This document shows positions 35,901 through 43,212 of a stretch of 64,000 nt of DNA, one piece after another (the stretch's first letter is position 1; every line of letters starts with the position of its first letter). Origin of the DNA: Armatimonadota bacterium (GTDB taxonomy: Bacteria > Armatimonadota > Fimbriimonadia > Fimbriimonadales > ATM1); assembly GCA_003577165.1 (NCBI GenBank), contig QEUM01000001.1, positions 62,001 through 126,000 on the forward strand, read 5' to 3'. Made by a program: the position numbers and the translations under genes. The notes beneath the pieces were generated by a model. It saw nothing but the letters and a program-made list of their open reading frames with translations. It ran no database searches and had not been told where the DNA came from.

Positions 35901-36655
35901 CCGTTGGAGAGGATCACGTAAGACTGAGTCGCGTTGTTCGTGCGGCCGCCTGTGCCGCCGAAACTGTACGAGCGTGTCGCTCCGGGGTGAAAGAAGTACA
36001 GGATCGCATCGTAATCGCCGCGATTGAAGCGATTGGTGAAAAACTCATGGCCCGCGGTCCAGGGATCGTAGGTCCAGGTATCAGTCGCGGAGTAGCGCCC
36101 GTAGATCGGCTCTTCTTCGAGCGTTGCGTCGATCTGCACGTCGACTGCGCCCTGCGTGAACGCCTCGACGAGGGCTTCGTAGCGCGCGAACGTCTCCAAG
36201 CAGAACAGGACTTCCGGATTGTTGATGTAGCCGGCCTGTATCTCCATCACGCCGTCGGCACGGAGGTACTCCACTTCGGTTCGCCGAAAGATCGCAGCCC
36301 GCACCTTCCACACGTTCGTCTTTCCGCTTGCGATTCTCTGTTGCGCAGTCTCGTAGAGCGTGCGGAATTCATCCCAACCGCCTGCGCCTCGAAACGCGCG
36401 TCCGAGGTTGCCGAACTCGTTGAGTTGAATCTTCCACCCGCCCCACTCTATGGCTGGTACGTCACTCGAAAACGTAACGGGAGCCTTGGACGGAAACTTG
36501 ATGTCGACCTCTTGCGCCGGTATCTGCTTTCCGTAAATGTCGCGGTATCCGAAGAACGTCTTCTTGCCGATGCTGATCCACTCGCCGGACTGCGCCTGTG
36601 CAGCGACGGCAGCATGGATCGCTAATAGAGCGGCGACTCGCAATTCGATCTTCAT
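32984..36655 (-). CDS. Giant secreted HExxH protein with C-terminal HEAT repeats
   Basis: The 1223-residue protein has a signal peptide (MKIELRVAALLAIHAAVAAQAQ, cleavage after about 22). The N-terminal region (about 25-400) contains the candidate zinc site H267-E268-W-F-H271 (MLHEWFHQIEDTYR), with H294 and E297 (NLHAAEVNGYS) as possible third ligands. The middle is beta-rich: Ig- or NPCBM-like stretches (about 560-720) and a jelly-roll-like part (about 720-900: GNCLRILDTGGSLWGRVNF). The end (about 930-1223) is HEAT-like, as in LVRLNAVRAFTRVKLPEVVPDLVRR and DPDVRAAAVQALLTIDP. No close named family is recognised. It overlaps mtnP and rpiB by four bases each. Confidence 0.75.
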   Translation of the reverse strand: MKIELRVAALLAIHAAVAAQAQSGEWISIGKKTFFGYRDIYGKQIPAQEVDIKFPSKAPVTFSSDVPAIEWGGWKIQLNEFGNLGRAFRGAGGWDEFRTLYETAQQRIASGKTNVWKVRAAIFRRTEVEYLRADGVMEIQAGYINNPEVLFCLETFARYEALVEAFTQGAVDVQIDATLEEEPIYGRYSATDTWTYDPWTAGHEFFTNRFNRGDYDAILYFFHPGATRSYSFGGTGGRTNNATQSYVILSNGREGGLRIGHTEAMLHEWFHQIEDTYRIWGYGDWEYAWPPNLHAAEVNGYSVDEVGYTGWFSWLRDLMFHSVRPGMWERLSNRVSPDWEQAFLQTHRGDGRLFDWKDVSDDPWAKLPYLRPEDIAARIGAESVAFQGDGPLLLVKPTGGKYRTPILTAPSATDHSLNNHLNFRTEAMARIGYGDRDLLFVRFDVADFVLSNLVPGTPCVLGYIEVDGRFMVVADARLNNDAACEVNLLSFSNGPARISTSGTDEPLVGQSPAVSFRSDTSDVRYVVTSWEGDAVRINAAGQIGETSNEAATRLLRVTAVQQDGTRSERPFVVRWRREVVSTLRAQDTARVSSSTHRLELVLESPAAAKAVELSASAPTGFSIQGLPPQVSLSAGEKRVIPFTLEASADATFGQFEIALDIRVAGSAAPVDTQRLSLFRQGPGLLTEETFESGVGTWGEPRADRNGWEVSTVSGGVNGNCLRILDTGGSLWGRVNFFGKRSESGALAPDNMGYDAADYPILDFYLKTTAHHNVGLAVTLSNGKRYVVMLAGPYHEQWGESVELPRASFIPDGQWHRVVYDLGAALAAAAGPGPHVVVDIGFGDTRQFSSNQWHGDFRSEHFVDEVRIASSPNASSFAPQVETDPDTEIKGGANPTSTDLRERARAAANLKAESSPEEITAVRALLADTSPLVRLNAVRAFTRVKLPEVVPDLVRRMVADAEPRIGMWAARALAYQDTEEAWAALAEMPRTRRYGDLPAAEAALQLGTRKDPKYLKDLIVMFACSSALGRRAGAQGIGQIPGEAAQGALMTFIHDVDPFNRWEVTRLADVAFDPAARQVEFGSVNDESNRVRAVSYAKLTRSADPVLRSRGYIGLKEDDPDIRRIILEELASQPSPQHAPQVSPLLTDPDPDVRAAAVQALLTIDPAAVAAAAQAWERENYRQVLIPLLSAGKAGKLRLPAGFLDRLASHRDAEVRKLVSEIRR

Positions 36656-37497
36656 AAACGTGTTTCGAAAAGTCTGATGTCGAATGGACCGGCCGCGTGC
36701 CCGTCTCCTCGCGAGAAGGTCAAGGCCGAAGTCGGCTCGAGCGCGTCGAGGTCAGGTGGAAACTCGGCGATCATGTCCAGCACCACCTTGCGTATTCGTT
36801 CCGAGTTTTTCTGAAAGACCTCGAGAACGCTCTCGGCATTCACTGCTTCCGTGCCTGCGTGAACGCCAGAGTCGTAGTCAGTGATCAAGGAGATGTTCAC
36901 AACCGCCATGCCGAGTTCCCGACACAGATGCGCCTCAGGGTACTGCGTCATGTTAATGACTTCCCAGCCCTGCGAATGGAACCACTGACTCTCCGCAACG
37001 CTGCTGAATCGGGGTCCCTGGATGACGACGACGGTTCCCCGCTCATGCAGGGGGATGCCGTGATCGCGAATCACTTTCGCCGCAATCTCGCGTAGGACCG
37101 CGTCATAGGTTTGCGCAGAACTTACGTGGGTCGTGATGGGGCCGTCGTAGAACGTGTCCGCACGTCCGTTTGTGCGATCTACGAACTGATCGCAGAGAAC
37201 GAAGTCCCCGGGCTTGACGTGTACCTGAAGGCTGCCCGCCGCACAGGGACTGATGATAGCCTTCACTCCGAGAGCCTTCATCGCCCACACGTTTGCTCTG
37301 TAGTTGATTCTGTGGGGCGGGATGCTGTGCGACCTCCCGTGCCTGGGAAGGAAAGCGACCTTCCGTCCCGCAACTTCGGCCAAGAAGACGGAATCACTCG
37401 GTGGGCCGTACGGCGTATCCACCTTCGCTTCGCGCACATCCGTCAGCAGCGAGTAGAAACCGGAACCTCCGAAGACTCCGATTTCGGCTTGTCCCAT
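36652..37497 (-). CDS. mtnP: S-methyl-5'-thioadenosine phosphorylase
   Basis: Splits 5'-methylthioadenosine, a by-product of S-adenosylmethionine use, into adenine and methylthioribose 1-phosphate. The 281-residue protein has the phosphate loop GVFGGSGFYSLL, PRHGRSHSIPPHRINYRAN, SPCAAGSLQ, and the purine-binding region MTQYPEAHLCRELGMAVVNISLITDYD. The PRHG..H.IPPHRINYRAN pattern is typical of MTAP rather than purine nucleoside phosphorylase II. GGAGG lies upstream of the ATG. It is 26 bases after the btuF-like gene and overlaps the giant protein start by four bases. Confidence 0.95.
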   Translation of the reverse strand: MGQAEIGVFGGSGFYSLLTDVREAKVDTPYGPPSDSVFLAEVAGRKVAFLPRHGRSHSIPPHRINYRANVWAMKALGVKAIISPCAAGSLQVHVKPGDFVLCDQFVDRTNGRADTFYDGPITTHVSSAQTYDAVLREIAAKVIRDHGIPLHERGTVVVIQGPRFSSVAESQWFHSQGWEVINMTQYPEAHLCRELGMAVVNISLITDYDSGVHAGTEAVNAESVLEVFQKNSERIRKVVLDMIAEFPPDLDALEPTSALTFSRGDGHAAGPFDIRLFETRL

Positions 37498-37523
37498 CTC
37501 GATTTGTCCCTCCCTCGACCGGC

Positions 37524-38366
37524 CTACTCTCGTGACCGGACCAATTCGTCATGCACGGAATTCAGCAGGTCCGCCACCCGCGCTCCGGCTCGGAGCAAAA
37601 GATCGGGATTGACACCCACGATGTGGTGCGTCTTGCCCGCCTTCGTAGCTGCCCAAGCAGGAGATTTGTAGTAATCGTCCGGATTGTCGCTCACGAAAAC
37701 GACGTCCGGGTTCCACTCCAGGATCTGCTCCGGGCTCACGGTCACGAACCGATTGCCCGTCGGCCCAACGACTTTCGCGCCTGCCTTACGGAGGATGTCG
37801 GCCTGAAAACTCTCCGTTCCTGCGACCCACGGCTTGCCCGCCCCCATGGCGACGAGGGCCACGGGCTGCGGACGAATCGGGTCGATCTCCCCCTTCTTCA
37901 TTGCTTCGGTGACGCGGTCGATCTCCTTGCTCGCCGTGGATTGCGCCATGAACATATCGGCGAGGTCCCAGACGGCCTCGATCCACTCGTCTACCGAATC
38001 GATCTTGATCAGTTTGAGTTTGATCCCGAGTTCTTTCAACTTTTCCACATGCCGGGGAGCGAGGGTGGCTGCGTCCGCGACCACGAGGTCAGCCTGATTT
38101 GAGACGATCAGGTCGAAATTCGGGTCCGGGTTGGCCATGATCGGAATGTCGCGAAGAGACTCCGGGCGGTTGCAGGCTGCCGACCTCCCAATCATCGAGT
38201 TCTCGGCGTTGAGAAGGCCGAGCAGTTCGCTTGCGCTTGGGCTCAGCGAGACGACCCGGACGTACACTTGTTCCGGGTATTTGCCGCCGATCGGGTAGTG
38301 CTTTTCCTGGCAGCCGATCAACGTGACAAACAACACGGCCAGGACCGGCCAGCCTCGGCGGAGCAT
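37524..38366 (-). CDS. BtuF-like cobalamin/iron-siderophore binding lipoprotein
   Basis: A 280-residue ABC substrate-binding lipoprotein. I use the ATG at 38366, which gives MLRRGWPVLAVLFVTLIGCQ with a lipobox (LIGC). The mature part has the BtuF-family pattern: RVVSLSPSASELLGLL, IPIMANPDPNFDLIVSNQADLVVAD and SPEQILEWNPDVVFVSD, with the long helix between lobes. The ligand may be B12 or another chelate. No BtuC/BtuD is in the window, and no cobalamin riboswitch is visible in the 93-base upstream gap. It heads the seven-gene minus unit. Confidence 0.85.
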   Translation of the reverse strand: MLRRGWPVLAVLFVTLIGCQEKHYPIGGKYPEQVYVRVVSLSPSASELLGLLNAENSMIGRSAACNRPESLRDIPIMANPDPNFDLIVSNQADLVVADAATLAPRHVEKLKELGIKLKLIKIDSVDEWIEAVWDLADMFMAQSTASKEIDRVTEAMKKGEIDPIRPQPVALVAMGAGKPWVAGTESFQADILRKAGAKVVGPTGNRFVTVSPEQILEWNPDVVFVSDNPDDYYKSPAWAATKAGKTHHIVGVNPDLLLRAGARVADLLNSVHDELVRSRE

Positions 38367-38387
38367 GGGGCTATTCTGGCACGGCAC

Positions 38388-38404
38388 TTGCACCTTGATT
38401 GCAA
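38388..38404. promoter_or_regulatory. TTGCA-N7-TGCAA inverted repeat between btuF-like gene and TPR gene
   Basis: TTGCA at 38388-38392 and TGCAA at 38400-38404 are a perfect 5-bp inverted repeat in the 93-base gap of two divergent genes (btuF-like start 38366, TPR start 38460). The position suits a shared operator. Regulator unknown. A short repeat of this kind can occur by chance. Confidence 0.3.
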
Positions 38405-38459
38405 CCTTTCAAGCGCCGCCGAGTCCATTTAACAAGACTGCGCATCAGGAGGTGGCAGA

Positions 38460-39338
38460 ATGACTTCAATCCTATCGTTCGTCGTCGCAGCGGCCGCAAC
38501 CCTCAGCGGCACCGTTAGCGTCCAGGACGCCAAGCCTGGAAAAGTTACCGTCAGCGTCGTTCTTGCGGACGGCTCCAAGCGCCATGCCGAGCTTCAAGGG
38601 GGCGGACGTTTCGAGTTTTCAGGATTGGAGACCGGCGTCTACGAGGTCCGAATCAAGAGTGGGAAACGGACGTTCATCCTGCCCCGCGTGCTGGTCGAAC
38701 CAAACGGAATCCACTTGCCGCTCGCGATGCCTCCCTCCATGAAGGAGGAGGATCGTCTGGCGGCGCTGGACGCAGCCATGGCGAGCGGCCGGAGTCAGGT
38801 GCGAGGAGGGCTCTGGCGGGAGGCGATCGAATCGCTGACCGGCGCCCTCAAATACGACTCGGGCCATGCCGCCGCCTGGGCAGAGATTTCTCTGGCTCGC
38901 GTCGGTCTCGGAGAGTTGGACGAGGCGCTTGCGGCGGCGAACATCGCCATCGCCCTCGGCCCCGACGAGGACTCCTACTTCAACAACGCTGGCTCGATCC
39001 TCTATCGCTTGGGCCGGTACGCCGAGGCTGCCGAAAGGCACCAGGCTGCAGCCGAACTCAACCCGGACGGACGAGGGGTCTACCTGTCCAACGCGGCAGC
39101 CTCCTATGTCGCCCTCGGCCGGACCTCGGACGCCATCAGGGCCTACGAGGCGGCCACGTCCGACCCGAACTGCCCTGCATCCAGCTGGTTCCACCTGGGT
39201 ATCGCTCGGATGAAGAGCGGCCTAACCGAAGGCGCCATCTCCGCGCTTCAGGCTTACCTCGCCAAGGAGCCGGACGGCCCGTTCGCCGAAATCGCCAAAC
39301 AGCGCATCGAGTTCCTCGGCGGATTACGGCTTCCGTAG
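38460..39338 (+). CDS. Exported TPR-repeat protein
   Basis: The 292-residue protein begins with a probable signal peptide (TSILSFVVAAAATLSGTVSVQ), followed by a small carboxypeptidase-regulatory-like beta domain (about 17-95: GRFEFSGLETGVYEVRIKSG). From about 100 to the end it has five or six TPR units (AAWAEISLARVGLGELDEAL, SYFNNAGSILYRLGRYAEAA, YLSNAAASYVALGRTSDAI, SWFHLGIARMKSGLTEGAI). A very strong AGGAGGTGGC ribosome-binding site precedes the ATG. The function is probably protein-protein interaction in the periplasm. It is followed by the oxidoreductase gene 18 bases on. Confidence 0.8.
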   Translation: MTSILSFVVAAAATLSGTVSVQDAKPGKVTVSVVLADGSKRHAELQGGGRFEFSGLETGVYEVRIKSGKRTFILPRVLVEPNGIHLPLAMPPSMKEEDRLAALDAAMASGRSQVRGGLWREAIESLTGALKYDSGHAAAWAEISLARVGLGELDEALAAANIAIALGPDEDSYFNNAGSILYRLGRYAEAAERHQAAAELNPDGRGVYLSNAAASYVALGRTSDAIRAYEAATSDPNCPASSWFHLGIARMKSGLTEGAISALQAYLAKEPDGPFAEIAKQRIEFLGGLRLP

Positions 39339-39356
39339 CCGCGAAGAAGCGCGTGT

Positions 39357-40364
39357 ATGCTACGGCGCGTGAACTCCACGCGCCGCGTCGCATTCGTCTG
39401 CGTTTCCCATCCCCACGCTGCCGGCAGGCTTCTTGCTGCGAAGTCCATCGAAGAATGCGAAGTCGCCGGCCTATGGGATCCCGACCCGGGGTGCGCGAAA
39501 TCAACGGCTGAGCAATTCGGCGTGCCGCTGTTTGAGGACTTCAGCGAAGCGATTCGGCCGGACGTCGATCTCGTCATCATTGACGGCACAAATGCGCAGT
39601 GCTCCGAATTCGCCACCCTTTGCGCGCGCGAGGGCAAGGCGATTCTCGTCGAGAAGCCCGGGGCGGAGTCTCCTGCGCGCCTGGAGGAACTGGCGCAAAC
39701 CGTCCACGAGACGGGGGTCTTCTGTCAGGTTGGCTACCACCTTCGCTACTCCCCGTCTGTGAGGTGGGCGCTGGAGCAACACCACTCAGGACGCATCGGA
39801 CGCGTGACAACGGGTCGCTTTCACGCGGCAGTGATGAGCCCGTGGTTGACGAACGAGTGGTTCACCGACACTCGAGATCGAGGCGGCATGGTGTATCTGG
39901 ACTTCTGCCACATGCTGGACCTGCTCATGCTCTTCCTGGGCGACTTGTCCGCACAGAAGTCCGTGATCTCTGCCCTCGCAGGGATGCCCCCCCACCCGTT
40001 CGAAGACTCGGCTGCGATGATTCTGCAGTTCGGTGACGTCTTGCTTGCCGGAGATGTGTGCGGTTGGGAGGCTAACGACTGGATCACGACGTGGAACATC
40101 GAACTGTACGGAACGAACGGAACCCTCGACGTCGGCATACACCCTCCGATCGCTTCACTGCTCGTCCGTGATTGGGACACGGGCGCGGAGAGCACGCATA
40201 AACACAGCACCGCCAACTTCGACGGCAATCTGAATTATCGGTATGAACTGGAGGACGCGCTCGTCTCAATCGAAAGCGGCAAGCCGCGCCACGGCTGCTC
40301 GATGGACTCCGCCCTGCGAGTCGCGCGTGCAATCGAGGACATGTATCGCGAGAACGGGCTCTGA
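39357..40364 (+). CDS. Gfo/Idh/MocA family oxidoreductase
   Basis: NAD(P)-dependent sugar or cyclitol dehydrogenase family, 335 residues. The N-terminus is a Rossmann fold (RRVAFVCVSHPHAAGRLLA, ECEVAGLWDPDP), with the conserved EKP motif (AILVEKPGAES). The C-terminal domain has FCQVGYHLRYSPSVRWAL, GGMVYLDFCHMLDLLMLFLG (GGG...DxxxHxxDLL type) and ELYGTNGTLDVGIH. Substrate cannot be inferred. The ATG at 39357 or a GTG at 39369 could start it. The first glycine loop is degenerate (CVSHPHA in place of GxGxxG). Confidence 0.87.
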   Translation: MLRRVNSTRRVAFVCVSHPHAAGRLLAAKSIEECEVAGLWDPDPGCAKSTAEQFGVPLFEDFSEAIRPDVDLVIIDGTNAQCSEFATLCAREGKAILVEKPGAESPARLEELAQTVHETGVFCQVGYHLRYSPSVRWALEQHHSGRIGRVTTGRFHAAVMSPWLTNEWFTDTRDRGGMVYLDFCHMLDLLMLFLGDLSAQKSVISALAGMPPHPFEDSAAMILQFGDVLLAGDVCGWEANDWITTWNIELYGTNGTLDVGIHPPIASLLVRDWDTGAESTHKHSTANFDGNLNYRYELEDALVSIESGKPRHGCSMDSALRVARAIEDMYRENGL

Positions 40365-40393
40365 TCGCGCGATGACAAAGCGGAAAGGATGAA

Positions 40394-40469
40394 TGGCAGG
40401 GGCGACAGGATTCGAACCCGCGACCTGCGGTTTTGGAGACCGCTGCTCTACCAGCTGAGCTACACCCCT
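40394..40469 (-). tRNA. tRNA-Trp (anticodon CCA)
   Basis: A full cloverleaf on the minus strand: acceptor AGGGGTG pairs CGCCCCT (one G-U), D arm TAGCTCAGCTGGTAGAGC, anticodon stem GCGGT/ACCGC with loop CTCCAAA giving CCA, and T arm GCGGGTTCGAATCCTGT. The 3' CCA is encoded (40394-40396). No secE/nusG follows, unlike in many bacteria. Confidence 0.97.
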
Positions 40470-40483
40470 GCGGGCGGGCGCGA

Positions 40484-40489
40484 ATTATA
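40484..40489 (-). promoter_or_regulatory. -10 element of tRNA-Trp promoter
   Basis: On the minus strand a perfect TATAAT lies 14 bases upstream of the tRNA-Trp 5' end. No good -35 is visible at 16-18 bases. It is a candidate only. Confidence 0.5.
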
Positions 40490-40530
40490 CCGAACGTCTC
40501 GGCGTATCCGGAAGGCCCCATAATCTACCG

Positions 40531-41853
40531 GTGCCGAAGGAAACCTTCGTCCGATATCACAAGAGCCGGATCCCGATCGTCGTTCCCGATGACGCGGAAG
40601 TGCTTCGGGCTCCGGAGGTTCCGGCCCTTCCGTACGCCGAGCAGGCTGTTGCCGACGCCCTCGCAAGCCCGATTGGCAGCGAGCCGCTTGCCGCGCTGCT
40701 CGAGGCGAAGAACCCGCGCAACGTCGTTATCACGATCTCCGACATCACCCGGCCCGTGCCGAACAAGTTGATCTTGCCGCCGATCCTTCGGACTCTTCAC
40801 GGCGCCGGTATCCCGGAGGACCGAGTGACGATTCTCGTTGCAACCGGCATGCATCGTCCCAGCACTCCAGAAGAGAAACTCGAACTCGTCGGTGAAGAGA
40901 TTGCATCTCACTACATGATCGTCGACCATCGGAGCGAAGTCATGGATGAACTCACGGAGTTGCGTCAACCGAGCATCTATGGCACGCGCGTGTTCATCAA
41001 CAAGCGCTACATGGAAGCGGACTTCCGAATCGTGACAGGGTTCATCGAGCCGCACTTCATGGCCGGATTCAGCGGAGGACGCAAAGGCGTATGCCCGGGA
41101 TTAGCCAACGTTGCGACGGTCCAGAAATTCCACGGATTCCAATTCCTCGACTCACCGAATGCGACGAACTACGTCCTCGACGGCAATCCTCTGCATGAAG
41201 AGGCGACGAGCGTCGTGGAGATGACGGGCATCGAGTTTCTGGTGAACGTCGGGCTGAACGAAGAAAAGCAGATCGCGGGAGTATTCGCGGGCGACTGGAA
41301 GCAGGCGTTCCTCGCCGGAACGGAAAAGGTTAAGTCCTGGACGAGTGCGCGCGCCACTCGAACCGCAGACTTGGTCGTCGCCTGCGCAGGCGGATATCCG
41401 CTCGACAAGACGCTCTACCAAACGGGCAAAGGCATGTGCTCGACGCTTCCGATCCTTGAGCAGTCCGGGAAGGCGCTCATCGTCAGCGCATGCAGCGAAG
41501 GACTCGGCAGCCCCTCCTTCACCAAGATCATGAGAGAGTGGGGACAGGACTGGCGCGGATTTCTCGAATGGATCGGGTCGAAGGAAACCACTGACCATGA
41601 TCAGTGGGGGTTTCAGATGCATGCGAAACTCCTCCAGAGAACGGGGGTCGAGGGGCTGATGTTTGCGTGCGGCGGGATATCACCGGAGGACCAGGCCCGA
41701 ATGTCTTTGACCCCGATCTACTTTGCCAACGGAAGCGACCCTAACCTCGAGGAACTTCGGCGGTCGATTCAGGCGCGGATCGACGGGGCACGGGGCGAAC
41801 GGATCTCGGTCATCCCGGACGGGCCCTACACCGTGCCAGTGCTGTCCGCATGA
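40531..41853 (+). CDS. larA: LarA family nickel-dependent racemase/epimerase homologue
   Basis: LarA enzymes use a nickel pincer nucleotide (NPN) bound to a lysine to racemise 2-hydroxyacids such as lactate. The 440-residue protein keeps every key residue, almost at Lactobacillus LarA numbering: H108 (VATGMHRP), H175 and K185 (EPHFMAGFSGGRKGV), H201 (KFHGFQ). DITRP with its Arg is also present. The substrate of such homologues varies and cannot be read. The cofactor genes larB, larC and larE are not in the window. The start is GTG at 40531, without a clear Shine-Dalgarno; it is divergent from tRNA-Trp. Confidence 0.9.
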   Translation: MPKETFVRYHKSRIPIVVPDDAEVLRAPEVPALPYAEQAVADALASPIGSEPLAALLEAKNPRNVVITISDITRPVPNKLILPPILRTLHGAGIPEDRVTILVATGMHRPSTPEEKLELVGEEIASHYMIVDHRSEVMDELTELRQPSIYGTRVFINKRYMEADFRIVTGFIEPHFMAGFSGGRKGVCPGLANVATVQKFHGFQFLDSPNATNYVLDGNPLHEEATSVVEMTGIEFLVNVGLNEEKQIAGVFAGDWKQAFLAGTEKVKSWTSARATRTADLVVACAGGYPLDKTLYQTGKGMCSTLPILEQSGKALIVSACSEGLGSPSFTKIMREWGQDWRGFLEWIGSKETTDHDQWGFQMHAKLLQRTGVEGLMFACGGISPEDQARMSLTPIYFANGSDPNLEELRRSIQARIDGARGERISVIPDGPYTVPVLSA

Positions 41854-41910
41854 ATCGCCTCACCCCGCCTCGCGCCATAATCCCGTCCCAAGTGCTGACT
41901 GAGCCCACAT

Positions 41911-43212
41911 ATGGATAGCGACGCTTGGCGTTGGATTGCAGGCGGGGTGCTCATTCTTGCGAACGCCTTCTTCGTGGCTGCTGAATATGCCCTCGTGGGC
42001 GCGCGACCGAATCGCCTCCGGGCAGCGGCCCGAAAAGGCAGCCGCGCGGCGGGAGCGGCGGCGAAGGCGACCGAGAACATGTCCCGCTACGTCGCGGGAG
42101 TTCAACTTGCGATCACGATGGCCGGGATTGGCTTGGGGTGGACGGCCGAGTCGACCATTGCGAACGCTTTGGAGCCGATGCTGTCCGGTCTGGGCCTTCA
42201 TGTCGTCGCCGGGATTCTCGCGTTCCTCATCGTCACGTTCCTGCTCGTCGTGCTGGGAGAGTTGGTGCCGAAGTACGTGACATTGCGGGATGCCGAGCGT
42301 TCTGCGGTGTTCGTAATCTATCCCCTCAACGTTCTCTTGGCGGTGCTCCGTCCGTTCAGTTGGCTCCTCGAAGGCGCAGGCGCGCTCGTGGTGCGCGCTT
42401 TCGGCATTGACACGAGAAAGATCGACAAGCCGGTCATCGCGCGCGAGGAGCTTGCCGACATCCTGAAGGAGAGCACGGATGCCGGCACGTTTGGCGAGTC
42501 TCACGCCAAGTTGCTCGCGAAGACGCTTGCGCTAACCGACCTGCAAGCCGACGACGTGATGATCCCTCGTGTCGACATCAGTTTCGTCGAGGCCGACATC
42601 TCCGCCGAAGAGGCATTGCAGGTGATGGCCAAGCAGACGCATACGAGGCTTGTCGTCGTCGAAGATGGAGACCTCGACGAGATCGTGGGCATCCTTCATG
42701 TTCAAGACGCGCTCAAGGTGTTCGCGGGCTTAGCCCCTTCAATACGCAGCGTCGTCAGGCCCGCGGTGTTCGTCCCGCCGAACCTTTCGCTTGAGAGGCT
42801 TGTCGAGCGCATGCAGGCCGAGAAAACGCAGTTGCTCGTCATCAGGGATGAGCACGGAGGAACCGAGGGACTGTTGACTCTTGAAGACATCGTGGAAGAG
42901 ATGTTTGGCGAACTGGACGACCAAGTCGAACATGCGCAGCCCAGAATCGGACGCCGTCCTGACGGGCGAGTGGTGATGCGCGGCGACGTGCGCACCGACG
43001 AGCTCTGTGAGTTTCTGGGCCTCGACGAATGCCCTCTGGAGCGCGAAGCGGTCGCGACGATCATCGTGGAGTCACTAAAACGCATCCCGCGTCCGGGCGA
43101 CTCGGTGGACACGGCGATCGGTCGCCTTCGCGTCGAGAACATGGCACGTCAGAGGATCACGCGCGTCGCTTTGATCGAAGCCCGGAAACAAACTCGGGTC
43201 GAAGCGAATTAG
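41911..43212 (+). CDS. CorC/HlyC-type CNNM-CBS membrane protein
   Basis: The 433-residue protein has an N-terminal DUF21/CNNM membrane domain (about 1-170: LANAFFVAAEYALVGARPNRL, LGELVPKYVTLRDAER), a CBS pair (about 205-325: DVMIPRVDISFVEAD, LLVIRDEHGGTEGLLTLEDIVEE) and a C-terminal CorC_HlyC transporter-associated domain (about 345-425: GRVVMRGDVRTDELCEFLG). Family members are linked to magnesium or cobalt efflux, and the 'hemolysin' label is historical. It lies 57 bases after larA, and its stop overlaps phoU in a TTAG tetranucleotide. Confidence 0.93.
   Translation: MDSDAWRWIAGGVLILANAFFVAAEYALVGARPNRLRAAARKGSRAAGAAAKATENMSRYVAGVQLAITMAGIGLGWTAESTIANALEPMLSGLGLHVVAGILAFLIVTFLLVVLGELVPKYVTLRDAERSAVFVIYPLNVLLAVLRPFSWLLEGAGALVVRAFGIDTRKIDKPVIAREELADILKESTDAGTFGESHAKLLAKTLALTDLQADDVMIPRVDISFVEADISAEEALQVMAKQTHTRLVVVEDGDLDEIVGILHVQDALKVFAGLAPSIRSVVRPAVFVPPNLSLERLVERMQAEKTQLLVIRDEHGGTEGLLTLEDIVEEMFGELDDQVEHAQPRIGRRPDGRVVMRGDVRTDELCEFLGLDECPLEREAVATIIVESLKRIPRPGDSVDTAIGRLRVENMARQRITRVALIEARKQTRVEAN

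Noticed and set aside
35774-36625. Long plus-strand frame of 283 residues
   Set aside because: It lies wholly opposite the giant secreted protein, whose signal peptide, HExxH site and overlaps with its neighbours show the real coding strand. The frame has no recognisable motif.
38367-38459. Cobalamin riboswitch before the btuF-like gene
   Set aside because: The gap is only 93 bases and shows no B12-box (GCCACTG-like) element, so it is too short for this riboswitch.
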